Below are positions 1 to 8,499 of a DNA stretch of 64,000 nt, piece by piece. The notes beneath the pieces were generated by a model. It was not told where the DNA came from and made no database searches. It saw nothing but the letters and a program-made list of their open reading frames with translations. A program made the translations under genes and the position numbers. How positions within the stretch are numbered: the stretch's first letter is position 1; the number at the start of each line of letters is the position of its first letter. Origin of the DNA: Sorex araneus (taxonomy: Eukaryota > Chordata > Mammalia > Eulipotyphla > Soricidae); the NCBI RefSeq assembly GCF_027595985.1, contig NC_073306.1, forward strand, positions 194,834,000 to 194,897,999, read 5' to 3'.

Positions 1-420
1 CTGACACCCAAGGACAGAAGATTGAAGGGCCAGGGGGATTGCCCCATAGCTGGAAGACTGCTTCATGAGCGAAGGAGAGAAGGCAGATGGAATAGAATAG
101 GAATCACTAAGAAAATGATGGCTGGAAGAATCAGTTGGGATGGGAGATGCATGCCAAAAGTAGATAATGGACCAAACATGATGACCTCTCAGTGTCTGTG
201 TTGCAAGCCATAATGCCCAAAACTAGAGAGAGAGTATGGGGAATATTGTCTGCCATGGAGGCAGGGGGAGGGTGGGAAAGAGTGGGGGGTATGCCTGGGA
301 TATTGGTGGTGGGAAATGTGCACTGGTGAGGGATGGGTATTTGATCATTGTGAGATTGTAACTCAAACATGAAAGCTTGTAACTATCTCATGGTGATTCA
401 ATAAAATTTAAAAATTTTTT
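1..420 (+). mobile_element. L1 3' end (3' UTR and A-rich tail)
   Basis: This is the 3' terminal part of an L1-type LINE, cut by the window start. It has the G-rich 3' UTR block (gggatattggtggtgggaaa, then a short cactggtgagggatggg-type stretch) and the terminal 'tggtgattcaataaa' before an A/T-rich tail. The same block follows recognisable L1 ORF2 C-termini at 17.3-17.9 kb and 42.4-43.4 kb, which identifies it as the L1 3' UTR of this genome. The element lies in the OPRPN intron just upstream of the large coding exon. Confidence 0.75.
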
Positions 421-633
421 AAATTTTCCTTGGTTTCTGAAGAATTCCCAGACTTCCAGAATTGAAAACAAATAAACAGACAAAATACTCTGATCCTCTT
501 TTTGAACTAATTTTTCTCTGTAAAATATATCACATAACTTGGTGACTTTTTAAAAGTATAAATACTAGCAGTCGAACTGTAAATTATTAAATTCAGAAAC
601 CTTGGGGGGGTTTTTTGGATTTTGTCTCCACAG

Positions 634-3600
634 CCCAGTGAAAGTCAAAGATTTGTCAGGGGACCACCTCCACCTCCTAGACCATTGCCGCCGCCTCCAA
701 ACTACCAGCCAAGAAGGGTTCCACCGGGACCAGTTCCATCACGTCCACTGCCACCTCCTGGTCCTCGAGCACGTGCTCCACCACCGCCGCGTCCTCTTGC
801 CCCTGTTGGTCCACCAAGACGTATTGCTCCTCCTCCTCCTCCTCCTGCCCCAAGTGGTCAACCAAGACGCATTGCTCCTCCTCCTCCTCCTCCTCCTCCT
901 CCTCCTCCTCCTCCTCCTGCCCCATTTCGTCCACCAAATCGAATTCCTCTTCCTCCTCCTCCTGCCCCATCTCGTCCACCAAATCGAATTCCTCTTCCTC
1001 CTCCTCCTGCCCCATCTCGTCCACCAAATCGAATTCCTCTTCCTCCTCCTCCTGCCCCTTTTGTTCCACCAAGACCTGTTCTTCCTCCTCCGCCCCCTCC
1101 TCCTCCTGCCCCTGTTGGTCCACCCAGACGAATTCCTCCTCCTTACCCATCAGGATATCGTCCTCCTCCTCCATACCCCGTTCGTGTTCCACCTAATTCA
1201 GGGAATCCTGTTAGACAACCACAGCCCGTCCCAGGTTATCCACCATTCCAACCATTTCCTTACCCTACAGGACCTATTAGGGTGCCTCAACCACCCTTTG
1301 TACATCCAGTTAGACCTCCATTACCTAATCCTAGACCCCCAATTCAACCAACCACCACCAAAACCACAGTCACTACCACTAAAAAACCAACCACCACAAC
1401 AAAAACCACCACCACCAAAACCACAGCCACTACCACTAAAAAACCAACCACCACAACAAAAACCACCACTAAAACCACAGCCACTACCACTAAAAAACCA
1501 ACCACCACAACAAAAACCACCACCAAAACCACAGCCACTACCACTAAAAAACCAACCACCACAACAAAAACAACCACCACTAAAACCACAGCCACTACCA
1601 CTAAAAAACCAACCACCACAACAAAAACAACCACCACCAAAACCACAGTCACTACCACTAAAAAACCAACCACCACAACAAAAACCACCACCAAAACCAC
1701 AGCCACTACCACTAAAAAACCAACCACCACAACAAAAACAACCACCACTAAAACCACAGCCACTACCACTAAAAAACCAACCACCACAACAAAAACAACC
1801 ACCACTAAAACCACAGCCACTACCACTAAAAAACCAACCACCACAACAAAAACCACCACCAAAACCACAGCCACTACCACTAAAAAACCAACCACCACAA
1901 CAAAAACAACCACCACTAAAACCACAGCCACTACCACTAAAAAACCAACCACCACAACAAAAACAACCACCACCAAATCCACAGTCACTACCACTAAACA
2001 ACCAACCACCACAACAAAAACAACCACCAAAACCACAGCCACTACCACTAAAAAACCAACCACCACAACAAAAACAACCACCACCAAAACCACAGTCACT
2101 ACCACTAAAAAACCAATCACCACAACAAAAACAACCACCACCTCCAGAAAACCCACAACCACAACTGCAACCACCACTACAACCACAACTGCAACCACTA
2201 CCACCACCTCTACAAAACCCATAACCAAAATTGCAACCACCACCACCACTTCCACAAAACCCACCACTACCAAAGCAACTACCACATCCACTAAACCAAC
2301 CACTACAGTAAAACCCACTGCCGTTGCAGAAATCACCACTTCCACAGAACCCACTACCACCACAGCAACCACCACTTCCCCTGAACCAACCACTACGGTT
2401 GAAATTACCACCACTTCTCCTGAAGCCACTACTACCACAGCAACCACCACTTCCCCTAAACCTACCACTACAGTAGAGGTCACCACCACTTCCCCAAAAC
2501 TCACCACTGCAGCAGAAACCAACACTGCTTCCACAGAACCCACTACTGCCCCAGAAACCACCACTTCCCCTAAACCCACCACTGCTTCCACAGAACCCAC
2601 TACCACCCCAAAAATCACCACTTCCCCTGAACCTACCACTACAGTAGAGGTCACCACCACTTCCCCTAAGCCCACCACTGCAGCAGAAACCACGACTGCT
2701 TCCACAGAACCCACTACTGCCCCAGAAACCACCACTTCCCCTAAACCCACCACTGCTTCCACAGAACCCACTACCACCCCAAAAATCACCACTTCCCCTG
2801 AACCCACCACTACAGTAGAGGTCACCACCAATTCCCCTAAACCCACCACTGCAGCAGAAATCACCACTGCTTCCACAAAACTCACTACTGCCCCCCAAAT
2901 CGCCACTTCCCCTGAACCCACCACTACAGTAGAGATCACCACCACTTCCGCTAAACCCACCACTACAGCAGTAACTACCACTGCTTCCACAGAACCCACT
3001 ACCACCCCAAAAATTACCACTTCCCCTGAACCCACCACTACAGTAGAGGTCACCACCACTTCCCCTAAACCCACCACTGCAGCAGAAACCACCACTGCTT
3101 CCACAGAACCCACTACCGCCCCAGAAACCACCACTTCCCCTAAACCCACCACTACATCAGTAACCACCACTGCTTCCACAGAACCCACTACCACCCCAAA
3201 AATTACCACTTCCCCTGAACCCACCACTACAGTAGAGGTCACCACCACTTCCCCTAAACCCACCACTGCAGCAGAAACCACCACTGCTTCCACAGAACCC
3301 ACTACCGCCCCAGAAACCACCACTTCCCCTAAACCCACCACTACAGCAGTAACCACCACTGCTTCCACAGAACCCACTACCACCCCAAAAATTACCACTT
3401 CCCCTGAACCCACCACTACAGTAGAGGTCACCACCACTTCCCCTAAACCCACCACTGCAGCAGAAACCACCACTGCTTCGATAAAACTCACTACTGCCCC
3501 CAAAATTGCCACTTCCCCTGAACCCACCACTACAGTAGAGATCACCACAACTTCCCCTAAACCCACCACTGCAGCAGTAACCACCACTGCTTCCACAGAA

Positions 3601-6309
3601 CCCACTACCACCCCAAAAATCACCACTTCTCCTGAACCCACCACTACAGTAGAGGTCACCACCACTTCCCCTAAACCCACCACTGCAGTAGTAACCACCA
3701 CTGCTTCCACAGAACCCACTACCACCCCAAAAATCACCACTTCTCCTGAACCCACCACTACAGTAGAGGTCACCACCACTTCCCCTAAACTCACCACTGC
3801 AGCAGAAACCACCACAGCTTCCACAGAACCCACTACCACCCCAGAAACCACCACTTCCCCTAAACCCACCACTACAGCAGTAACCACCACTGCTTCCACA
3901 GAACCCACTACCACCCCAAAAATTACCACTTCCCCTGAACCCACCACTACAGTAGAGGTCACCACCACTTCCCCTAAACCCACCACTGCAGCAGAAACCA
4001 CCACTGCTTCCACAGAACCCACTAACGCCCCAGAAACCACCACTTCCCCTAAACCCACCACTACAGCAGTAACGACCACTGCTTCCACAGAACCCACTAC
4101 CACCCCAAAAATTACCACTTCCCCTGAACCCACCACTACAGTAGAGGTCACCACCACTTCCCCTAAACCCACCACTGCAGCAGAAACCACCACTGCTTCC
4201 ACAGAACCCACTACCACCCCAAAAATTACCATTTCCCCTGAACCCACCACTACAGTAGAGGTCACCACCACTTCCCCTAAACCCACCACTGCAGCAGAAA
4301 CCACCACTGCTTCCACAGAACCCACTACCGCCCCAGAAACCACCACTTCCCCTAAACCCACCACTACAGCAGTAACGACCACTGCTTCCACAGAACCCAC
4401 TACCACCCCAAAAATTACCACTTCCCCTGAACCCACCACTACAGTAGAGGTCACCACCACTTCCCCTAAACCCACCACTGCAGCAGAAACCACCACTGCT
4501 TCCACAGAACCCACTACCGGCCCAGAAACCACCACTTCCCCTAAACCCACCACTATAGCAGTAACCACCACTGCTTCCACAGAACCCACTACCACCCCAA
4601 AAATTACCACTTCCCCTGAACCCACCACTACAGTAGAGGTCACCACCACTTCCCCTAAACCCACCACTGCAGCAGAAACCACCACTGCTTCCACAGAACC
4701 CACTACCACCCCAGAAACCACCACTTCCCCTAAACCCACCACTACAGCAGTAACCACCACTGCTTCCACAGAACCCACTACCACCCCAAAAATTACCACT
4801 TCCCCTGAACCCACCACTACAGTAGAGGTCACCACCACTTCCCCTAAACCCACCACTGCAGCAGAAACCACCACTGCTTCCACAGAACCCACTACCACCC
4901 CAAAAATTACCATTTCCCCTGAACCCACCACTACAGTAGAGGTCACCACCACTTCCCCTAAACCCACCACTGCAGCAGAAACCACCACTGCTTCCACAGA
5001 ACCCACTACCGCCCCAGAAACCACCACTTCCCCTAAACCCACCACTACAGCAGTAACGACCACTGCTTCCACAGAACCCACTACCACCCCAAAAATTACC
5101 ACTTCCCCTGAACCCACCACTACAGTAGAGGTCACCACCACTTCCCCTAAACCCACCACTGCAGCAGAAACCACCACTGCTTCCACAGAACCCACTACCG
5201 CCCCAGAAACCACCACTTCCCCTAAACCCACCACTACAGCAGTAACCACCACTGCTTCCACAGAACCCACTACCACCCCAAAAATTACCACTTCCCCTGA
5301 ACCCACCACTACAGTAGAGGTCACCACCACTTCCCCTAAACCCACCACTGCAGCAGAAACCACCACTGCTTCCACAGAACCCACTACCGCCCCAGAAACC
5401 ACCACTTCCCCTAAACCCACCACTACATCAGTAACCACCACTGCTTCCACAGAACCCACTACCACCCCAAAAATTACCACTTCCCCTGAACCCACCACTA
5501 CAGTAGAGGTCACCACCACTTCCCCTAAACCCACCACTGCAGCAGAAACCACCACTGCTTCCACAGAACCCACTACCGCCCCAGAAACCACCACTTCCCC
5601 TAAACCCACCACTACAGCAGTAACCACCACTGCTTCCACAGAACCCACTACCACCCCAAAAATTACCACTTCCCCTGAACCCACCACTACAGTAGAGGTC
5701 ACCACCACTTCCCCTAAACCCACCACTGCAGCAGAAACCACCACTGCTTCGACAAAACTCACTACTGCCCCCAAAATCGCCACTTCCCCTGAACCCACCA
5801 CTACAGTAGAGATCACCACAACTTCCCCTAAACCCACCACTGCAGCAGTAACCACCACTGCTTCCACAGAACCCACTACCACCCCAAAAATCACCACTTC
5901 TCCTGAACCCACCACTACAGTAGAGGTCACCACCACTTCCCCTAAACCCACCACTGCAGTAGTAACCACCACTGCTTCCACAGAACCCACTACCACCCCA
6001 AAAATCACCACTTCTCCTGAACCCACCACTACAGTAGAGATCACCACCACTTCCCCTAAACCCACCACTGCAGCAGTAACCACCACTGCTTCCACAGAAC
6101 CCACTACTTCCCCAGAAACCACCACCCCAGAAATCACCACCACTCCCACTGAACCCACCACCACAGCCACTACTCAAGCCACAACCAATTCTCCCTCTAC
6201 CACATTGCCCAGTACTACTTTGCAAACTACAACTACAACTACCATCCAAGCTACAACAAAATCATTTATTCAAAATATTTGGGATAAGATACGTTCTTGG
6301 TTTGGTTGA
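634..6309 (+). CDS. OPRPN: OPRPN (PROL1) main coding exon, expanded into a giant Thr-rich mucin (partial gene)
   Basis: This is the last coding exon of opiorphin prepropeptide/proline-rich lacrimal 1. The exon starts after a pyrimidine tract and AG at 632-633, giving PSESQRF, which matches human OPRPN just after its signal peptide. The signal-peptide exon lies outside the window. The exon encodes 1891 residues and stops at TGA 6307-6309. Domains in order: QRFVR peptide (646-660); a Pro-rich region to about 1350, including RQP..PGYP..GPIR..PPF as in human OPRPN; 14 Lys/Thr repeats of 18-19 residues; an irregular Thr-rich stretch; a long array of 63-residue Thr/Pro/Ser/Glu units; and a non-repetitive tail ending SFIQNIWDKIRSWFG, comparable to the human KSFWQKLFAIFG end. 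Human OPRPN is about 250 residues with only a short Thr-rich segment. The rodent ortholog is the submandibular mucin Muc10, which is a precedent. The array is open over 5 kb with no frameshift. It is probably a secreted, heavily O-glycosylated salivary or lacrimal mucin. The orthology is well supported; the mucin function is inferred. Confidence 0.92.
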   Translation, partial: PSESQRFVRGPPPPPRPLPPPPNYQPRRVPPGPVPSRPLPPPGPRARAPPPPRPLAPVGPPRRIAPPPPPPAPSGQPRRIAPPPPPPPPPPPPPPAPFRPPNRIPLPPPPAPSRPPNRIPLPPPPAPSRPPNRIPLPPPPAPFVPPRPVLPPPPPPPPAPVGPPRRIPPPYPSGYRPPPPYPVRVPPNSGNPVRQPQPVPGYPPFQPFPYPTGPIRVPQPPFVHPVRPPLPNPRPPIQPTTTKTTVTTTKKPTTTTKTTTTKTTATTTKKPTTTTKTTTKTTATTTKKPTTTTKTTTKTTATTTKKPTTTTKTTTTKTTATTTKKPTTTTKTTTTKTTVTTTKKPTTTTKTTTKTTATTTKKPTTTTKTTTTKTTATTTKKPTTTTKTTTTKTTATTTKKPTTTTKTTTKTTATTTKKPTTTTKTTTTKTTATTTKKPTTTTKTTTTKSTVTTTKQPTTTTKTTTKTTATTTKKPTTTTKTTTTKTTVTTTKKPITTTKTTTTSRKPTTTTATTTTTTTATTTTTSTKPITKIATTTTTSTKPTTTKATTTSTKPTTTVKPTAVAEITTSTEPTTTTATTTSPEPTTTVEITTTSPEATTTTATTTSPKPTTTVEVTTTSPKLTTAAETNTASTEPTTAPETTTSPKPTTASTEPTTTPKITTSPEPTTTVEVTTTSPKPTTAAETTTASTEPTTAPETTTSPKPTTASTEPTTTPKITTSPEPTTTVEVTTNSPKPTTAAEITTASTKLTTAPQIATSPEPTTTVEITTTSAKPTTTAVTTTASTEPTTTPKITTSPEPTTTVEVTTTSPKPTTAAETTTASTEPTTAPETTTSPKPTTTSVTTTASTEPTTTPKITTSPEPTTTVEVTTTSPKPTTAAETTTASTEPTTAPETTTSPKPTTTAVTTTASTEPTTTPKITTSPEPTTTVEVTTTSPKPTTAAETTTASIKLTTAPKIATSPEPTTTVEITTTSPKPTTAAVTTTASTEPTTTPKITTSPEPTTTVEVTTTSPKPTTAVVTTTASTEPTTTPKITTSPEPTTTVEVTTTSPKLTTAAETTTASTEPTTTPETTTSPKPTTTAVTTTASTEPTTTPKITTSPEPTTTVEVTTTSPKPTTAAETTTASTEPTNAPETTTSPKPTTTAVTTTASTEPTTTPKITTSPEPTTTVEVTTTSPKPTTAAETTTASTEPTTTPKITISPEPTTTVEVTTTSPKPTTAAETTTASTEPTTAPETTTSPKPTTTAVTTTASTEPTTTPKITTSPEPTTTVEVTTTSPKPTTAAETTTASTEPTTGPETTTSPKPTTIAVTTTASTEPTTTPKITTSPEPTTTVEVTTTSPKPTTAAETTTASTEPTTTPETTTSPKPTTTAVTTTASTEPTTTPKITTSPEPTTTVEVTTTSPKPTTAAETTTASTEPTTTPKITISPEPTTTVEVTTTSPKPTTAAETTTASTEPTTAPETTTSPKPTTTAVTTTASTEPTTTPKITTSPEPTTTVEVTTTSPKPTTAAETTTASTEPTTAPETTTSPKPTTTAVTTTASTEPTTTPKITTSPEPTTTVEVTTTSPKPTTAAETTTASTEPTTAPETTTSPKPTTTSVTTTASTEPTTTPKITTSPEPTTTVEVTTTSPKPTTAAETTTASTEPTTAPETTTSPKPTTTAVTTTASTEPTTTPKITTSPEPTTTVEVTTTSPKPTTAAETTTASTKLTTAPKIATSPEPTTTVEITTTSPKPTTAAVTTTASTEPTTTPKITTSPEPTTTVEVTTTSPKPTTAVVTTTASTEPTTTPKITTSPEPTTTVEITTTSPKPTTAAVTTTASTEPTTSPETTTPEITTTPTEPTTTATTQATTNSPSTTLPSTTLQTTTTTTIQATTKSFIQNIWDKIRSWFG
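646..660 (+). other. OPRPN: Opiorphin-like pentapeptide QRFVR at the mature N-terminus
   Basis: Codons CAA AGA TTT GTC AGG encode Gln-Arg-Phe-Val-Arg, followed by Gly. Human OPRPN has Gln-Arg-Phe-Ser-Arg (opiorphin, an inhibitor of neprilysin and aminopeptidase N) at the same place after PSES. The next human residue is Arg; here it is Gly. The first Gln, the Phe and both Arg are retained, and only position 4 differs. Release of a free peptide and its activity are inferences. Confidence 0.7.
829..1053 (+). repeat. Coding CCT microsatellite and three 45-bp Pro-rich repeats
   Basis: Within the OPRPN exon, two CCT runs (about 829-846 and 876-918) encode polyproline. Three adjacent 45-bp units starting at 919, 964 and 1009 each encode a 15-residue block of the form APSRPPNRIPLPPPP; the first has F instead of S. 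A fourth start at 1054 diverges. The units are nearly identical, indicating recent tandem duplication that keeps the frame. Confidence 0.85.
1381..2148 (+). repeat. Lys/Thr-rich mucin repeat array (14 units of 54 or 57 bp)
   Basis: Thirteen complete units plus a fourteenth diverging one. Each starts KKP (once KQP) followed by PTTTTK-type sequence, and they alternate between 18 and 19 residues depending on a TTT versus TTTT run. The 13 full units from 1381 to 2106 add up to exactly 242 codons. A typical 19-residue unit has 13 Thr and 4 Lys, so the segment would be both densely O-glycosylated and strongly cationic. Every length change is a whole codon. Confidence 0.9.
2440..6108 (+). repeat. 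63-residue (189-bp) Thr/Pro/Ser mucin repeat array
   Basis: The motif PTTTVE(V/I) recurs about 25 times. Full units are 189 bp apart, for example 'cagtagaggt' at 3041, 3230 and 3419. A complete unit has three related parts of about 21, 25 and 17 residues (ASTEPTTAPETTTSPKP, AVTTTASTEPTTTPKI and VEVTTTSPKPTTAAE). By my count a unit has 29 Thr, 10 Pro and 5 Ser in 63 residues. Several units lack one part. Rare variants recur as blocks: the PKITIS variant at about 4221 and 4902, and the KLTTAPKIATSPEP variant near 3483 and 5754. These point to larger duplications inside the array. All length changes keep the frame. Confidence 0.9.
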
Positions 6310-6412
6310 AGATATAAAAAATGATATTTTTCCAAACGACTCTGAGCTCTTAAGAGAAATGCACTTTAATTATTTCATTAGAATCAACCTGAGTTTAACT
6401 TGCACATCAACA

Positions 6413-6418
6413 AATAAA
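6413..6418 (+). promoter_or_regulatory. OPRPN: OPRPN polyadenylation signal AATAAA
   Basis: A canonical AATAAA lies about 100 bp after the TGA stop and is followed by T-rich sequence (atgtctcttttcctg). A 3' UTR of roughly 120 nt fits this compact gene family. Confidence 0.6.
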
Positions 6419-6429
6419 GTATTTGAGCA

Positions 6430-7667
6430 ATAATATGTCTCTTTTCCTGTCAAATGGCTTTCATTATATTCTAATGTTTTATTACCTACCAATAGCCAGT
6501 ACGCCAATTTCAAATGGGAATAAGTAAAAGACTCCAATTAAAAAAGAGGAGTGGGATTAAATGAACTAGGTTATTGATGTATTTAGGGTCTAGAGTAGAG
6601 CTGGTAGTGTTCAAAAGTTTGATGGGGTAACGGGATCAAAGAGTGATACCAGTGTCTAAATGAAAGTTTGATCAATGAAGATAACCCAATCAAATTTCTT
6701 GTTATGAAATAATGTGCCTATAGCTAGATAATCTAGTTTATAGCAGAGAGGGAGCAGGACAGTGTCCTATCTTATCAGTGGACTCTGACCAAAATCTCAC
6801 AGAGAACAGTATGATGAGTTTGCCTCTATCACAGAGAGCTAGGCAGAAATCTATGAATCCCCAGTGAGAAACTACCAACATACAGTAAATAGCCTGAATG
6901 ATTATCTTGGGGTCAAATATAAATAAACAAGGAAATATTTCTGACTTCCTTCATAAAAATGGAAAAAGATGGTACATGGTAAATTTTATTAACTTTATTT
7001 TCTTTTGTCTGGAAGTGAACATGTCCTATAGATATAAATAGACCCATAATGTTCATATTTATAGAAACAAGCAATAATGGTAAAAATAATATGTGAAATT
7101 GTTAAAGAAATATTTAATGGTAAAAACTAAAAAATACACATATCAGTATATCAATAAGTATATCAAACAAATAAATACATGTTAAAAATTTTGGAGGTAC
7201 TTTTGATTATAACAATAGTCTGAAAAAATAAAATATCTCATTAAATTGATTTAAAAAATTAGTTAGCTCCCTTCCAAATATTTCAATATATGGATTTATC
7301 TTTTCTAATTGTGGTATCAATGATATATTTATTTAAGGAGTATAAAGCCAATTCTACCTGTTCTAGAAAATCAAAATTTCTAAGTAATAATTTCTAAAAT
7401 ATTTTATTAAAAATTAAAATAAATTTTTATTATTGACAAAAAATACTTTTAGAGGTGTAATCAATAAATATATTTACAAACTTAGTTGGCTTGCTCACTC
7501 AACCTAACATCAGGTAAATTGCTGTTATTTCACATTTTTATTTTTTGCTGGCTTTTTTTCTTTCTTTTAAGCAAAAGATTATACCAACTCTTTATGGAGT
7601 GTATGGAAAGTATGAGAGTATATACATTTCTACCTGCTCATCTTCAATCTCTTCAGGATAGTTTTGA
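6430..7667. other. AT-rich intergenic sequence, nothing recognised
   Basis: No gene, RNA or clear repeat was seen. It is AT-rich with many short A/T runs, and no open frame of meaningful length. Possibly very old repeat remnants. Confidence 0.5.
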
Positions 7668-7925
7668 ACACCTTTCATGAATCACGAATCAAGAAATCCC
7701 GTTGATCGTCAAGTGGCTCCAGCGGTCGCAGTAACCTCTACATTCGTCTTATCCCTGAGATTTTAGGCTTCAGGGTCAGGGGGATGAGATTCAGCTGGTT
7801 ATTCGCTTTGGCATATAGATACACCATGGGAAGCTTGCGAGGCTGCCCCATGTGGGCAGGAAGCTCTCAGTAGCTTGCTAGTTTCTCCCAGAGGGAAAAA
7901 TGGGTTATAAGATAGCCAGAAAGGG
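7668..7925 (-). mobile_element. RTE-tailed SINE-like repeat, truncated copy 1
   Basis: On the minus strand the 3' end reads gttactg..., then gatcaacgggatttcttgat. This repeat resembles the sequences at 22740-23281 and 23495-24150; shared blocks include 'cagtaacctct', 'ccctgagattttag' and 'tttctcccagagggag'. The 3' tail (GG..TTACTG...CAACGGGAT) resembles the 3' end of the RTE LINE at 8.5-10.1 kb. Confidence 0.6.
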
Positions 7926-8145
7926 CCTACCAGAATCTCAGCACTGTAAACACTTTGCTGCCTTTCCTACTTTTGCTACAAGTAACCTGACAAATTCATG
8001 TCAGGTTAATTGCTATATTTTAGCTCCAGGTTAATTCGCTATATTTTCTTTAATCTGCTAGACTTTCATGTTAAATCCTTGGTTTTATTAGGCATTCACT
8101 ACATTCTGTTCAAAAAATGTTTAGAGCAAAGTTATTAAAAATACT

Positions 8146-8325
8146 GGGGTTTTTTTTTTGGCTTTTTGGGTCACACTCAGTGATGCACGGGGGTTACTCC
8201 TGGCTAATGCACTCAGGAATTTACTCCTGGCGGTGATCAGGGGATCAAATGGGATGCTGGGAATCGAACCCGGGTCAGCTGCTTGCAAGGCAAACACCCT
8301 ACCCACTGTGCTATCACTCCAGCCC
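8146..8325 (-). mobile_element. SOR-type tRNA-derived SINE
   Basis: Reverse complement of the shrew SINE. It ends '..gtgctatcactccagcccc' on the plus strand (5' end of the element) and starts with a T-run plus 'ggctttttgggtcacactca' (A-tail and 3' end). The B-box-like block lies in 'aatcgaacccgggtcagctg'. Confidence 0.88.
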
Positions 8326-8499
8326 CTAAAAATACTGTTTTTTTCATCAAGGATTTCTTACAGCTTTTACAGCTATTACATTCTTTTTCTGCACAAAGTA
8401 TTTCATGGAGGCAATTAATACCATTTGCTTATTAAGGCCTGTACTAGTTGCCAGACTAGGTTGGCCATCTGGAGGGATAATAAAAAAGAATAATAAGAC

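Noticed and set aside
602-2224. Second plus-strand frame rich in Pro/Leu/His and Gln over the OPRPN exon
   Set aside because: Low-complexity alternate frame of the CCT and Lys/Thr repeats; the human OPRPN similarities are all in the other frame.
1344-6170. A 1608-codon open frame on the minus strand, and others in frames opposite the array
   Set aside because: Shadow of the Thr-rich repeats: the codons ACC/ACT/CCA give no stops on the reverse strand. Val/Gly/Ser-only composition, no start context or splice support.
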